A DNA stretch of 64,000 nt from Streptomyces sp. CG 926 (GCF_003148825.1 NZ_QGGZ01000019.1:1-64000); one strand, 5' to 3'; shown: positions 43,292-52,939, numbered from the stretch's first letter. The notes: generated from the letters alone by a model not told the origin. Made by a program: numbers and translations.

Positions 43292-43750
43292 TCACGGGGC
43301 GGGGGGTTCGCCGGGGTGGTGGCTCGAGCGGCTCCGCGCGGTGTGCGAAAGGGGTGTCGCCCCGGGATGGAAGCAGGCGGTGATCGTCTTGCCGCCGTGG
43401 AAGGAATGGGCGTCCCAGTCATCGGCGAGGGCGTCGATGATGGCGAGTCCCCGTCCGGAGGTCGCCTCACGTGAGAGGTCGCGCGGGGCCGGCAGGTACG
43501 GATCGCCGTCGGCGACGCTGACGTGCAGGCATCGGCCGTCCCAGGTGAGCACCAGCCCGGCGTCGCTGTGGGCGTGGACGTGTGCGTTGGTGACGAGTTC
43601 CGAAACCGCCAGCAGGACGGAGTGCGCCGTGTCGGGGGCGTCCGTCGTCCACTGCAGGGAGTCCAGGCGTTCCGCCGTCCACCGACGGGCCTCGCGCACC
43701 CCTCGGTGCACGGGAAAGGAAGTGGCCCAGCCCTTGGCACGCATGGACAC
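43292..43750 (-). CDS. Anti-sigma-type ATP-binding protein
   Basis: A 152-residue HATPase of the RsbW/SpoIIAB-like group that is abundant in Streptomyces. The N-box is VSELVTNAHVHA, the G1 box is VSVADGDPYLP and the G2 box is TSGRGLAIIDALAD. It probably sequesters a sigma factor or acts through an anti-anti-sigma partner; neither is adjacent. GTG at 43750 has GAGG 8 nt upstream and is preferred over ATG at 43744. Confidence 0.85.
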   Translation of the reverse strand: MSMRAKGWATSFPVHRGVREARRWTAERLDSLQWTTDAPDTAHSVLLAVSELVTNAHVHAHSDAGLVLTWDGRCLHVSVADGDPYLPAPRDLSREATSGRGLAIIDALADDWDAHSFHGGKTITACFHPGATPLSHTARSRSSHHPGEPPAP

Positions 43751-43808
43751 CGCGTTCGCCTCGCTTACGCTCTCGTGTGACGCCGGACAGGACGGGCCGG
43801 AACGCTCG

Positions 43809-43910
43809 TCAGAACCGACTCGCCCGGTGCCGGGCACGGTGCCCGCGCCTGCTGTGGACGAGCAGCAGAGCCAACGCCATCGGTGCGATCAGCAGGACCA
43901 TCGTCGTCAT
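43809..43910 (-). CDS. 33-residue single-helix membrane peptide
   Basis: A short frame with an excellent ribosome site (GGAAGGAGCG, 5-6 nt before the ATG). The product is one hydrophobic helix (MVLLIAPMALALLLV) followed by an Arg/His-rich tail (HSRRGHRARHRASR). Positive-inside rule: N-out/C-in. The form is like small membrane regulators or type I toxins; no antisense RNA or partner was identified. It lies 58 bp upstream of the anti-sigma-type gene on the same strand and may be cotranscribed. Confidence 0.55.
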   Translation of the reverse strand: MTTMVLLIAPMALALLLVHSRRGHRARHRASRF

Positions 43911-44340
43911 GGGGGCGCTCCTTCCCTCGTGTGTCCGTTCCTCCTGCTGCGCGTGTGGCCGCTATGAGGCCCCCGAAACCCCCGATTCGTGCCGCCCGGC
44001 TCCGTCCGCCTCGACATTCCGTGAGCGGTGAGCCGCCTCGTACGGGAGCGTGAACGGCCTCCGCCTCCGCCGCCGCCTCCGTCCCACCCTGCTCCGGTCG
44101 GTGTCTGTGGCTTCGAAGCTTCATGAGCGGAGCCGGCCGGTCGCGGGCGCGCAGGGGCTGTTCCGTCGGTGGCCGGGCCACGTGCGCCTCGGCGTCTCGG
44201 CGTCTCGGTCTCGGCGTTTCACGTGGGCTACCGTCACGGGGCCGGGGTGCGGCGCTCCTACCGTCAGCCCTGCCGTGTTCCGCGCGAGCACCGCTCGACC
44301 ACGCTGCCCGCCCGTACGGCAGGGGTAGGAGCCCCCGTAC

Positions 44341-44361
44341 ATGACCACCCAGGGGAAGTAG
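44341..44361 (+). CDS. Six-residue leader ORF before DUF418
   Basis: ATG at 44341 with TAGGAG 9 nt upstream encodes MTTQGK and stops at TAG (44359-44361), whose G is the first base of the DUF418 GTG (TAGTG). It may couple translation of the membrane protein. The remainder of 43911-44340 shows no gene. Confidence 0.4.
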   Translation: MTTQGK

Positions 44362-45578
44362 TGCCTTCAGCGGCCACGTACGCACGAGAAGACCGGCCGG
44401 AACGAATACGGGAGGTCGACGCGCTGCGCGGCTTCGCGCTCATGGGCATTCTCCTGGTCAACGCCCTGACGATGTCCGGTCCGTACGGCCTCGGATCCAT
44501 CCCCGATCCGGGGGCCTCCGCACTTGACCGGACCGTCGAGGGTGTCGTCCAGACCTTCGCGGTCGGCAAGTTCTACCTGATGTTCTCGTTCCTCTTCGGC
44601 TACAGCTTCACCCTCCAGCTGGCTTCCGCCGAACGCGTCGGCGCGAACGCCGTTCCCCGGCTGCTACGTCGCTCGCTCGGCCTGCTCGTCCTGGGGGTCG
44701 CGCACGCCGTACTCCTGTACACCGGCGACATCCTCACGACGTACGCGGTGCTCGGCCTGGTCCTCGTCGCGGCACGCAACTGCACGCCCGGCGCGGCGCT
44801 CCGCGCCGCCCGAATCCTGTACGGCTGCTTCGGCGTCTTCCTTCTCCTTCTCGGCCTGGGGACCGTGCTCGTGCCGGATGCCGAAGCGGACGCCCGACTC
44901 GCCGAGGGCGTGACCGAACTCATCGCCGACTACCGCGGTGACGCATCGTCCGTCGTGGGGGCCAACGTCGGCCAGTTGCCCGACCAGCTCCTGGCGACGG
45001 TGTTGATGAGCGGATTCGTGATGACGGCCTTCCTGGTCGGGCTGCACTGCGGCAAGCGGCGCCTGCTCGCCGACACGGGGAAGCACCGCGCACAGATGCG
45101 CCGCGGTCTCCTCCTCGGTGCGGCCGTCGGCCTGCCCGGCAGTCTCTTCATGGCCATGGCCGTCTGCGGCCCGCTCGGTCCGCGATGGTCCACCTTCGGC
45201 GCGATGGTGGGCACGGTCACGGCCCCCGCGCTCACCGCCGCATACATCTGCGGGATGCTCCTGCTCATGGAGACCGCCCGCGGCGCGCGGATCGTGGCGG
45301 TCTTCGCCCCGGCCGGTCGGATGGCGCTGACGAACTACCTGAGCCAGTCCCTGGTCATGGCCCTCGTCTTCACCGGCTACGGGCTGGCCCTCTACGACCG
45401 ACTCGGCCCGGCCGTCGTCGTCTTCGGCGCACTCGTGCTCTATGCCGGTCAACTCGCCCTCAGCAGATGGCTGACGGCGCGCTACCGGTACGCCCCGGTC
45501 GAATGGCTGCTCCGCGCGGTCACCCTCGCGCGGCTCCCCCACGAACGCCGTGAGCAGCCGGTGAGGCACCCGGTCTGA
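44361..45578 (+). CDS. DUF418 (YeiB-like) membrane protein
   Basis: A 405-residue protein with about ten membrane segments. The N-terminal signature REVDALRGFALMGILLVNA, the KFYLMFSFLFGYSF loop and the C-terminal GRMALTNYLSQS block define the DUF418 family. Role unknown, likely a transporter or acyltransferase-like membrane enzyme. GTG start with AGGGGAAG immediately upstream. Confidence 0.88.
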   Translation: MPSAATYAREDRPERIREVDALRGFALMGILLVNALTMSGPYGLGSIPDPGASALDRTVEGVVQTFAVGKFYLMFSFLFGYSFTLQLASAERVGANAVPRLLRRSLGLLVLGVAHAVLLYTGDILTTYAVLGLVLVAARNCTPGAALRAARILYGCFGVFLLLLGLGTVLVPDAEADARLAEGVTELIADYRGDASSVVGANVGQLPDQLLATVLMSGFVMTAFLVGLHCGKRRLLADTGKHRAQMRRGLLLGAAVGLPGSLFMAMAVCGPLGPRWSTFGAMVGTVTAPALTAAYICGMLLLMETARGARIVAVFAPAGRMALTNYLSQSLVMALVFTGYGLALYDRLGPAVVVFGALVLYAGQLALSRWLTARYRYAPVEWLLRAVTLARLPHERREQPVRHPV

Positions 45579-45848
45579 GCGGGCGACGGCCAGGAGAACC
45601 CACTCCAGGGGCCCGTACGCCGCCGGCCACCGGCCGTGCACTGCGGAGCAGATGGCGAGCAGGAGCAGGAGCGTCCCGGCTTGTGGTCCCCGTTCGCGCC
45701 ACGCGGTAGGGCTGGAGAGGGGTTCGGCGCGCCCCGCCGACGGAGGAGGTCGGAAGGACATGCGTGACCAGGGCGGGCTCCGTGTGTCACCGGGATTCCG
45801 GTGAGGTAGCCTCCGCCTGATCATCCACACCGGGCCCGGGGGCGGACC

Positions 45849-46583
45849 ATGCCGATGCGCTTTGCACTACGGGCTTGCGGCGTGCCGGTCCTCGTAGCCG
45901 TCGCCACACTGGCCGTCGCCGGCTGCGGGGCGGGTCCCGGAACGCCCGCATTTGCGCCCGCGTCCCCCGAGCCCGTCTCCGCCTCCCCTTCCGTCGTGGC
46001 CTCCGCGAGCCGCTCGCTGACCTCCGAACAGCTGGTGGCGGCCGCGCTCCCGCAGGAGGGCCCGGACGAGGACCGGCATCCCGTCGCCGTCCGCACGTCT
46101 CGGGGCGGCGACCAGGAGTACCAGGTCTCCGATCCTGCCTGCGGACAGCTGCTGGCGGCCGCCCACGCCCGGCGGCCCTCCCAGCCGTCTCCGGCCGTGG
46201 TGGACCAGAGGTTCGACTGGAAGGACGACAACGGCGGTGCGTCCACCCTCGCCTCGTACGGGAACTCCGGCGCGGTGGCGGTGTTCGCGGAGGTGCGCGA
46301 GGGGCTGAGCACCTGCCGGTACTACGAGAGCCCGGCCCCCACCACGACCTACAAGGGAACGGTCACGGTCGGCCCCGCCCCGAGGCTCGGGGACGAAGCG
46401 GTCCAGTTCGAGATCACCGCCCCGACCGAGGGGGGCACGCACGTCACCCGGTACACGGTGGTCCGCACCGGAAGCGTCATCGCCACGTTCACCAAACTGT
46501 CGGTCGGCGGCCGCGACATACCCGCCTTCCCGCCCGCCATGATCGCCCAGCAGATCTCTCTCCTCCAGCAAGCACAAAGCTGA
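45849..46583 (+). CDS. Secreted lipoprotein
   Basis: A 244-residue protein. A signal peptide with lipobox LAVAGC (Cys26) predicts attachment to the outer face of the membrane. After a Pro/Ser-rich spacer, the body (65-240) is one domain with two Cys (DPACGQLL, STCRYYES) and a C-terminal strand pattern TRYTVVRTGSVIATFTKLSV. It resembles actinobacterial sensor-like lipoproteins. No partner gene. Confidence 0.85.
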   Translation: MPMRFALRACGVPVLVAVATLAVAGCGAGPGTPAFAPASPEPVSASPSVVASASRSLTSEQLVAAALPQEGPDEDRHPVAVRTSRGGDQEYQVSDPACGQLLAAAHARRPSQPSPAVVDQRFDWKDDNGGASTLASYGNSGAVAVFAEVREGLSTCRYYESPAPTTTYKGTVTVGPAPRLGDEAVQFEITAPTEGGTHVTRYTVVRTGSVIATFTKLSVGGRDIPAFPPAMIAQQISLLQQAQS

Positions 46584-46708
46584 GGCCACGGCCCCTGAGC
46601 CGCCGCTTCCGGATCTTTCCGGGCCCACGTCGCCCGCACCCACCACCCGCACCCACCACCCTCGCCCTCGCCCTCGCCCCTTGACTCGAGCGTCTTGCCC
46701 GGTCCCCG

Positions 46709-47026
46709 TTGTCGCTGGTCACAGGCTTCGCCGAACAATTGTCGTGGGCGCTCTACCAGCTGGACCGCAAGGAATACGGATACGACCTGTCCGATGACGC
46801 CTTCCTCTACACCCGCGCGGCCGTCGTCGCCGCCGGCCGCGTGGTCTTCGAGAGCGTCCTTCAGGACCCGGCGGTCTTCGAGCCGTACGCCACCGACCTG
46901 ATCTGGGCCGAGAGCCTGCTCTACACACCGGACCGTGCGTACGAGCGCATCACCGGAGAGGCATGGGACCGCGACACCCGCTACTCCTACGAGTCGTGCT
47001 CGAACACGGAGGGCTGGGCGGATTGA
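46709..47026 (+). pseudogene. DUF4240-like fragment
   Basis: The 105 codons after a poor TTG start resemble the C-terminal two thirds of DUF4240 proteins (FLYTRAAVVAAGRVVFESVL, ESLLYTPDRAYERITGE). About 40 N-terminal residues are missing, an in-frame stop lies at 46682, and no ribosome site is seen. It may be a truncated gene; expression is uncertain. Confidence 0.5.
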
Positions 47027-47176
47027 ACACCGGGGCCCACACCTGGCGTTGAACTCCGGTGTTGTTGCCGATCGCTCCCACGGAGTGTGTGTCGGCACCG
47101 AGAACCGGCGGCCGACCGCTGCCGCGGCGCAGTATTCGGTTGTTCGTGACGGGGCGGACCTGCGACGGTCACCGGC

Positions 47177-47692
47177 ATGAACGTGGTTCTGGGAGACAGG
47201 TCCAGGTTCGCCGCGGAGGTCGGCGGGACGGGCCCACTGCGCCGGGTCGACCTCTGGGCGGCCGGCAAATGGCTGACCTGCGACGACAACATGGCGTACG
47301 TCCCCCAGTTCCGCCGCGACGTGCTGGACGCCGTCGCCCGGCTGCGCTCGGACGCGGACTCCTCGCTTCCGTACGCCGTCGGCTTGTCCGCCGAGGCCAC
47401 ACACCGACGTCTCGCGCGGTACGCGGGGCACGAGGGGGACGACGACGAGTCCGAGGCCTACGACCGGGTGCACGGCCAATTCCGGGGCCTGCTCTGGGGG
47501 CCCACCACCGACAACGTGACGGCCTACCTGTTCCGCGAGGAGGACCGCCTGGTGATCACGCTGGAGTTCTGGCGTGAGGAACACCTGTCCGGCCACCCCG
47601 AAGACGCCGGTGCGGTCTTCGTGGTGGAGATGCCGGTCGAGGAGTTCGTCGGGATCCTCGAGGGCATCGTCGCCGCGCTCGACGCCGGTTGA
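47177..47692 (+). CDS. Hypothetical acidic protein, 171 aa
   Basis: Soluble, with CDDNMAYVPQFRRDVLDAV, the acidic stretch GHEGDDDESEAYDRVHG and a C-terminal strand-helix block (VVEMPVEEFVGILEGIVAAL). Similar in size and composition to immunity-type proteins; no family recognised. No clear ribosome site. Confidence 0.7.
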   Translation: MNVVLGDRSRFAAEVGGTGPLRRVDLWAAGKWLTCDDNMAYVPQFRRDVLDAVARLRSDADSSLPYAVGLSAEATHRRLARYAGHEGDDDESEAYDRVHGQFRGLLWGPTTDNVTAYLFREEDRLVITLEFWREEHLSGHPEDAGAVFVVEMPVEEFVGILEGIVAALDAG

Positions 47693-48066
47693 AACGAGAG
47701 CGGTTCGTGTCATCGGGCCCGTCCCGGGCGGGCGGTGTCGAGCTGCGGCGCGCCGCCCGCACGCACGCCTGCCTACCGGTGGACGAGGAGGAGGCGCTCC
47801 GGCGTCACCGGGGCTGCCGTTCCGTGCAAGCAGTCCCGGCAAGAGCTGCCCGGCCTGTTCCTGACCGGGCCCGATGCCTCGCCGTCGGGTGCCCCGTGCC
47901 GAACACCACCGCGCGCGCATCCACTGGGCCCGATGCAGGCGCTCGACGCGCTGGCTCGCCCCGACGCGAGCGCGTGCCCCGTGTGCGAGGCCACCCAGGC
48001 GCTGTTGCGGACCCTCGCCATGGGCAGGACGGACGGCGTGCCGGGCGCTGCGGTTGTCGGGCGGGT
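47693..48066. other. 374-bp gap, no gene seen
   Basis: A short plus-strand stretch, ALARPDASACPVCEATQALL, looks protein-like but has no intact frame or start. Nothing else recognised. Confidence 0.4.
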
Positions 48067-48522
48067 TCAGATCCGCCCGGTCGTGGTGGCGACGTAGAGA
48101 CCGATGACCGCGACCACCGCGGCGACGACCGCCCAGGACGCCAGGCTGGTGTGTCTGCCCCGGGTGGCGGCCCGCCCGCGCGGCGTGCGTCGCCCGCCCG
48201 CGCTCCTGCCTCGGTGCGGCGGGGCGGTCGGGGTGGCGGCGGTCTCGGACAGCAGGCGGCGGCAGACCGTGGCCAGTGCGGCGGTCCCGTCGGACAGGTC
48301 CACGACCGCCTCCGAGCGGGCGGGGGCCGTGGTACCGCCGTCCAGGATCCGGCCGGCCCGCACGAGCACCTCGTCCCGCCCGCCGCCGACGGCCAGGCTG
48401 ATCCAGCGCTGGACGTGCTCCCCCCGGATCACGACCCCGCCGGCACGGTCCCGGTAGACGGTGTGCTCCCGCCACAGGAGACCCGCCAACTCCGACGCGG
48501 TGTCCTTCAGTTGCCCGCTCAT
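48067..48522 (-). CDS. Tail-anchored membrane protein, 151 aa
   Basis: The N-terminal 80 residues form a soluble alpha/beta domain (YRDRAGGVVIRGEHVQRWISL). An Arg-rich linker follows (RGRSAGGRRTPRGRAATRGR), then a single C-terminal membrane helix (WAVVAAVVAVIGLYVAT). Role unknown. A 12-bp palindrome sits 24 bp upstream. Confidence 0.7.
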   Translation of the reverse strand: MSGQLKDTASELAGLLWREHTVYRDRAGGVVIRGEHVQRWISLAVGGGRDEVLVRAGRILDGGTTAPARSEAVVDLSDGTAALATVCRRLLSETAATPTAPPHRGRSAGGRRTPRGRAATRGRHTSLASWAVVAAVVAVIGLYVATTTGRI

Positions 48523-48545
48523 CCCCTACGCCCCCACAGCTTTCC

Positions 48546-48557
48546 TTGTTCGAACAA
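48546..48557. promoter_or_regulatory. 12-bp palindrome TTGTTCGAACAA
   Basis: Perfect self-complement in the promoter region of the tail-anchored gene (24-35 nt upstream of its ATG). It is not a LexA box, because the half sites face the other way. The rest of 48523-48905 holds no gene. Confidence 0.5.
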
Positions 48558-48905
48558 ACAGCGGATCTTAACCGCCGCCACCGACAGCGGCGCCGGCGGT
48601 CCGGCACATCGAGCCGACCGACCACTCGGTTTCCCGGCAGCGGGGCCTCCCCCACTGCCGCCGCCCCCGACTCGCCGACACCCTCGCGTCCGGGCCGGTG
48701 TCCGTGCGCCGTCGGAGGTCCTGAACAACCGGGTCCGGCCGGGACCGTCGTCGCGGACACGGCCGCCGGGGGCGGTACGGGGCCTCGGCGCCCGGGGGGC
48801 GGGGCTGGGGAGCGGCTTCGTGACCCGTCGGCCGGCGTCGCCGTATCGGTCGGACGGTTGCTGTGGCACGGTGGCGAGGGGCGCGGCCGCGGATGGAGGC
48901 GTGGG

Positions 48906-49229
48906 ATGAGACGTGGGCGGTTGTGGGGTGTGGGGGCCGGGTTGCTGCTCGTCGGGGCGGTGGGCGGGTTCCTGTCCGGGGTGCTGTGGGATCGGGCTCC
49001 CGAGGTGACGGTCGGCCCGCAGGCGGCGTCCGGGGTGGCCGTGCCGCAGTCCCGGGAGGCGCTGGTGGTGGCGTGGACGGCCGAGTTGGAGAGGGCGGGC
49101 AAGGAACTGCCGGACGGCTGGGAGGGGCTGACGACGGCTGAGATCCGGGGCCGGTACCTGCATCAGAGGGTGGTAGACGCCCCGAAGGCCGAGGACATCG
49201 ACCCGAACACGGTCCGCCGGCCCGGTTAG
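48906..49229 (+). CDS. Small membrane-anchored protein, 107 aa
   Basis: An N-terminal hydrophobic helix (LWGVGAGLLLVGAVGGFLSG) after two Arg, without a lipobox or clear cleavage site, then a polar exported or cytoplasmic part with WTAELERAGKELPDGWEGL. Unknown role. GGAGG lies 6 nt before the ATG, and a strong terminator follows. Confidence 0.7.
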   Translation: MRRGRLWGVGAGLLLVGAVGGFLSGVLWDRAPEVTVGPQAASGVAVPQSREALVVAWTAELERAGKELPDGWEGLTTAEIRGRYLHQRVVDAPKAEDIDPNTVRRPG

Positions 49230-49241
49230 GGGAAGGCGGGT

Positions 49242-49275
49242 GGGGCCCGCAGCCGGTCGTCCGGCTGCGGGCCCC
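49242..49275. terminator. Terminator hairpin
   Basis: A perfect 15-bp stem (49242-49256 with 49261-49275), 4-nt loop TCGT, after the small membrane protein gene and before the convergent ferredoxin gene. Confidence 0.85.
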
Positions 49276-49420
49276 TCCGTCGTTCGGGTGTGGCTGGTTG
49301 TCGGCGTCGACGGCTACGCCGACGCCGACGCCGACGGTGTCGATCACCGCGACGGTCTGGTCCGGGTGGATCCGGGGCCGCCGGTCGCTCCCGCGCCCAT
49401 GTCGCGGTCCGTCTCCGGGT

Positions 49421-49615
49421 TCAGCTTTCCGCGACGGTGATCGCCGAGACCGGGCAGGCCCGGGCGGCCTCCCGTACGAGTGGGCTGCCGTGGCCGTCCT
49501 CGCGGCCCGGGAATACCTCGCTGAGCCCGTCGTCGTCCTGGGTGAACACCTGGGGCGCGGTCAGCGCGCACTGGCCGGCGCCGATGCAGACGTCCTGGTC
49601 GACCGAGATCCGCAT
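49421..49615 (-). CDS. Ferredoxin (3Fe-4S type), P450 partner
   Basis: A 64-residue ferredoxin. CIGAGQC supplies two cluster Cys, with Ala where a fourth ligand would sit, and ACPVSAI supplies the third, the pattern of [3Fe-4S] ferredoxins that feed CYP105-type P450s. The ATG lies 5 bp after the P450 stop, so the pair is cotranscribed. Confidence 0.92.
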   Translation of the reverse strand: MRISVDQDVCIGAGQCALTAPQVFTQDDDGLSEVFPGREDGHGSPLVREAARACPVSAITVAES

Positions 49616-49620
49616 GCCGC

Positions 49621-50832
49621 TCACCAGGCCACGGGGAGTTCGAGCATGCCCTGGATGGTGTCGCCGGGCTTGAAGGGGATCTCGTCCGGGTCGGCCGCCA
49701 GGCGTAGGCCGGGCAGTCGTCGGAAGAGGGTGCCCAGGGCGATCTCCATCTCGGCGCGGGCCAGGTTCTGGCCCAGGCACTGGTGGATGCCGAAGCCGAA
49801 GGCCAGGTGGTGGCGGGTGGGCCGGTTCCAGTCGAGCGAGTCCGGCTCCTCGAAGACCGTCTCGTCGCGGTTGATGACGGAGGTGGAGAAGACCACTCCC
49901 TCGTCCGGACGGATCGTCACGCCGCCGACCTCGATCTCCTCGGTGGCCACGCGCAGCATGCCGTCGGCGATCGAGAGGAACCTCATCAGCTCCTCCACCG
50001 CCTCCGACATCAGCGAGGGTTCCTCGCGCAGTTCGGAGAGTTGCTCAGGGTGGCGCAGCAGGGTGAAGGTGCCGAGGGAGATCATGTTCGCCGTGGTCTC
50101 GTGGCCCGCGATCAGCAGGATCACGGCCAGGTCGACCAGTTCCTCCACGGTGGTCTCGCCGGTCTCCAGCCGGGTGGCGATCAGTTCGTCCAGCAGCCCG
50201 TCGCCGGGATCGGTGCGCTTCTTCCGGATCAGGGTCTCCAGGTAGGTGTCCAGCCGGCGGCGGGCGTCCTCGACGTCGGCGGGCTCGGGGCCGCGCAGCA
50301 GCCGCCGCGACTGCCCCTCGAAGAACTCGTGGTCCGCGTACGGGACCCCCAGCAGGGAGCAGATCACCATGGACGGGACGGGCAGGGCGAAGGAGCCGAC
50401 GAGTTCGGCCCGCGTGCCCTGTGCCACCATCGCGTCGATCAGCCGGTCCACGGTCTCCTGGATCTGTGGCCGCATGGCCGCCATCCGCCTGACCGAGAAG
50501 GTGGGGATGAGCATCCGGCGCTGTCGGTTGTGCTCGGGGTCGTCGACCCCGAGCAGCGCGGCGCGCCGGCTCTGGATGCCTTTGAAGCGGCGGGTGGGGG
50601 CGGGGGAGGCCGCGTTGGTGCGGTCGCTGGACAGCCGGGCGTCGGAGAGCAGGGCGCGCGCCTCGGCGTGGCCGGTGACCACCCATACGGAGCGGCCGTC
50701 GAAGAGGGTGACCCGGGAGAGGGGGCGGTTCTCGCGCAGTGGCTCGTAGGCGGCGGGCGGGTGGTAGGGGCAGGTGCGGTCCTGGGGGAAGGCGACGACA
50801 TCCGGCAGGGCATGGGACATGGCCTCGGTCAT
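49621..50832 (-). CDS. Cytochrome P450, CYP105-like
   Basis: A 403-residue P450 with canonical IAGHETTANM in the I-helix, ExxR (EELMR) and heme loop FGFGIHQCLGQNLARAE. TCPYHPPAAYEPLR at the start and the downstream ferredoxin match the CYP105 family, which oxidises xenobiotics and secondary metabolites with broad specificity. The ATG at 50832 follows GTGAGGTG; an in-frame ATG at 50880 is less well placed. Confidence 0.92.
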   Translation of the reverse strand: MTEAMSHALPDVVAFPQDRTCPYHPPAAYEPLRENRPLSRVTLFDGRSVWVVTGHAEARALLSDARLSSDRTNAASPAPTRRFKGIQSRRAALLGVDDPEHNRQRRMLIPTFSVRRMAAMRPQIQETVDRLIDAMVAQGTRAELVGSFALPVPSMVICSLLGVPYADHEFFEGQSRRLLRGPEPADVEDARRRLDTYLETLIRKKRTDPGDGLLDELIATRLETGETTVEELVDLAVILLIAGHETTANMISLGTFTLLRHPEQLSELREEPSLMSEAVEELMRFLSIADGMLRVATEEIEVGGVTIRPDEGVVFSTSVINRDETVFEEPDSLDWNRPTRHHLAFGFGIHQCLGQNLARAEMEIALGTLFRRLPGLRLAADPDEIPFKPGDTIQGMLELPVAW

Positions 50833-51373
50833 GGAAAGCAACACCTCACAAGCGATGGTTCCGTTCACGCCGGACTCCATTACATGCCTGAGGCACCTAT
50901 CTCATCCATGCCAGTTTCGGCCAGTCTGCCCGGGTTCACCCGAGCGCGCGTTCCCGGGCCCCGCAGGGAGGGCGGGCCCGCCGGCGGGTGTCCGGGAACG
51001 TCCGGAACCGGACGGAAGGGGTGGTGGACGCGCAGGGCCGCCGCCTCCGACCGTCGGGCCGGGGACGGGCCGTGCGGTCCTTCATCGCGGTCCGGGGTCC
51101 GGTCCGTGCGCGGGGCGACCGGGGCCGCCACCGGCCCCGAGGCCGCGGCGCGGTCGGAGCCGGGGCCGGATCCGCGTGTCCGTCACAGCGCCCTGGGCGG
51201 CCGGCAGCGCCCGCGCCTGCCTGGCGCCTTGGCGCTCCGGCCATCGGCCCCGTAGGCCTTGGCGCCACTCCGGCATCTCCGCCCCACCGTGCGACGTCGG
51301 CCCGAGGGGGCAGCGGGCGGACGCCCTTCGGCACGGCGGTTCGGTTCGGTTCGGCCCCGAACCCGAGTGGGCG
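50833..51373. other. 541-bp gap, no gene seen
   Basis: Between the P450 gene and the exporter stop, both on the minus strand. It carries the P450 promoter, with a small TGCCT-N-AGGCA repeat at 50885-50895, and otherwise only start-less frames. Confidence 0.5.
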
Positions 51374-52939
51374 TTACGCGGCGTTCCTGGTGGGGCCGCC
51401 GCGTAGCAGGGTGGCGATCACGGCGCACAGTACGGCGCAGACCGCGGCCAGGCCCCACAGGACGGTGTGGAAGGCGGAGTCGTAGGACCTGGCGAGGAAT
51501 TGGGCGAAGCCGTCGGTGTCCATCGCGCCGGACAGTTCGGTGGCCCGGGCGAGGTCGCCGCCCGCGGCCCGGTCGGCCACCTGCCGCGCCTGGGCGGCGC
51601 CTGCGTATCCGCCGATGCCGTCCTCGACGCGGGAGCGGAGCACGGTCGCGAGGGCCGATCCGTACACCGCGACGGCGATGGCCTCGCTGCCGAGCCGCAG
51701 GGTGTTGAGGAAGCCCGCCGCCATGCCCGCCTTGGCCGGGTCGACCAGTTCCAGCGCCCGGCCGTCGACGAGGCCTGCCGACAGGCCCATGCCGGCGCCG
51801 GTGACGAGCATGGGCAGGGCGACGACGAGGATCGTCACGTCGGGCGAGAACAGCGTGAGCGCCAGGTCGCCGACGACCAGGCAGGCGAGGCTGACGTGGA
51901 CGAGGGTGAGCGCGGGGACCCCGCGGGTGACCAGCTTCGCGGCGAGCATCGGGCAGACCAGCACGGGCGCGGTGAGCAGCAGCATGGTCAGGCCGGCCGT
52001 ACCGCTGTCGCGGCCGGTGGCCGCGGTCAGGTAGCTCGGCAGGTACGTGAGCATGGTGACGAACCCGAACGACGCGGCGACCGGCACCAGGCACAGGCCG
52101 ACGAAGCGCCGGTTGCGCAGCAGGCCCAGGTCCAGCATCGGGTGTTCGCGGCGGTTCTCGACGGCGGCGAAGACGGCGAGGACCAGGGCCGCGCCGGCGA
52201 ACAGCCCGAGGACGCCGGGGCTGCCCCAGCCCCACTGCGAGCCCTGCACGACGGCGGTGGTCAGCAGCACCATGGCGACGACGAACAGCGTGCTGCCCGG
52301 CACGTCGACGCGGGCGCCGCTGCCGCCGTCGGCCGGTACGGCCCTGGCGATGGCGGGTACCGCGAGCAGTACGAGGAGCACGGCGAGGGCGTGTGCGACG
52401 AACACCCAGCGCCAGCCGAGGCCTTGGACGAGCGCCCCGGCCAGCGAGGGGCCGATCGCCACCCCGGCGCCGGCGACGGTGCCGAACAGGGCGAAGGCCT
52501 TGGCGCGCGCCGGGCCGTCGAACGCGGTCGCGATGATCGCCGCTCCGCAGGAGAAGATGGCCGCGCCGCCGGTTCCGGCGAGCGCGCGGGTGGCGTCCAA
52601 CCACAGCACGTCGGTGGCGAGCGCGCCGCCCAGCGAGGCCACGGCGTAGACGGCAGCGCCGGCGGCGAAGGCCTTGACGCGGCCGACGATGTCGGCGACG
52701 GAACCCCAGACGAGGGTGAAGCAGGCGAAGGCGACGTTGAAGGCGTTCACCACCCACTGCAGGGGTGCGAGGCCGGCGTGGGTGTCGGCGCCGATCTCGG
52801 GGAGTGCCACGGCGGTGCCGGAGATCGACATCGGGACGACGAACACCGCGAGGAGCACGGCGGCCAGGGTCACCGTGCGACCCGGCCGCCCTTCGCCTCC
52901 TGCGGGCGGCGCGGGCGATGTCGTGGTCTGCGTACTCAT
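51374..52939 (-). CDS. DHA2-type MFS drug exporter
   Basis: A 521-residue protein with about 14 membrane segments, as in the DHA2 (QacA/EmrB) group. Loop 2-3 has WGSVADIVGRVKAF, a degenerate MFS motif A, and helix 5 has the antiporter motif GVAIGPSLAGALV. GGAG lies 9 nt before the ATG at 52939. Two inverted repeats upstream suggest control by a TetR- or MarR-type repressor not in the window. Confidence 0.9.
   Translation of the reverse strand: MSTQTTTSPAPPAGGEGRPGRTVTLAAVLLAVFVVPMSISGTAVALPEIGADTHAGLAPLQWVVNAFNVAFACFTLVWGSVADIVGRVKAFAAGAAVYAVASLGGALATDVLWLDATRALAGTGGAAIFSCGAAIIATAFDGPARAKAFALFGTVAGAGVAIGPSLAGALVQGLGWRWVFVAHALAVLLVLLAVPAIARAVPADGGSGARVDVPGSTLFVVAMVLLTTAVVQGSQWGWGSPGVLGLFAGAALVLAVFAAVENRREHPMLDLGLLRNRRFVGLCLVPVAASFGFVTMLTYLPSYLTAATGRDSGTAGLTMLLLTAPVLVCPMLAAKLVTRGVPALTLVHVSLACLVVGDLALTLFSPDVTILVVALPMLVTGAGMGLSAGLVDGRALELVDPAKAGMAAGFLNTLRLGSEAIAVAVYGSALATVLRSRVEDGIGGYAGAAQARQVADRAAGGDLARATELSGAMDTDGFAQFLARSYDSAFHTVLWGLAAVCAVLCAVIATLLRGGPTRNAA

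Noticed and set aside
47884..48097. A plus-strand frame with ACPVC
   Set aside because: Short, without ribosome site, and antisense to the start of nothing recognisable; left as a gap note.
48546..48557. LexA (SOS) box
   Set aside because: The LexA box has GAAC and GTTC facing inward around a spacer; here the order is GTTCGAAC with no spacer.
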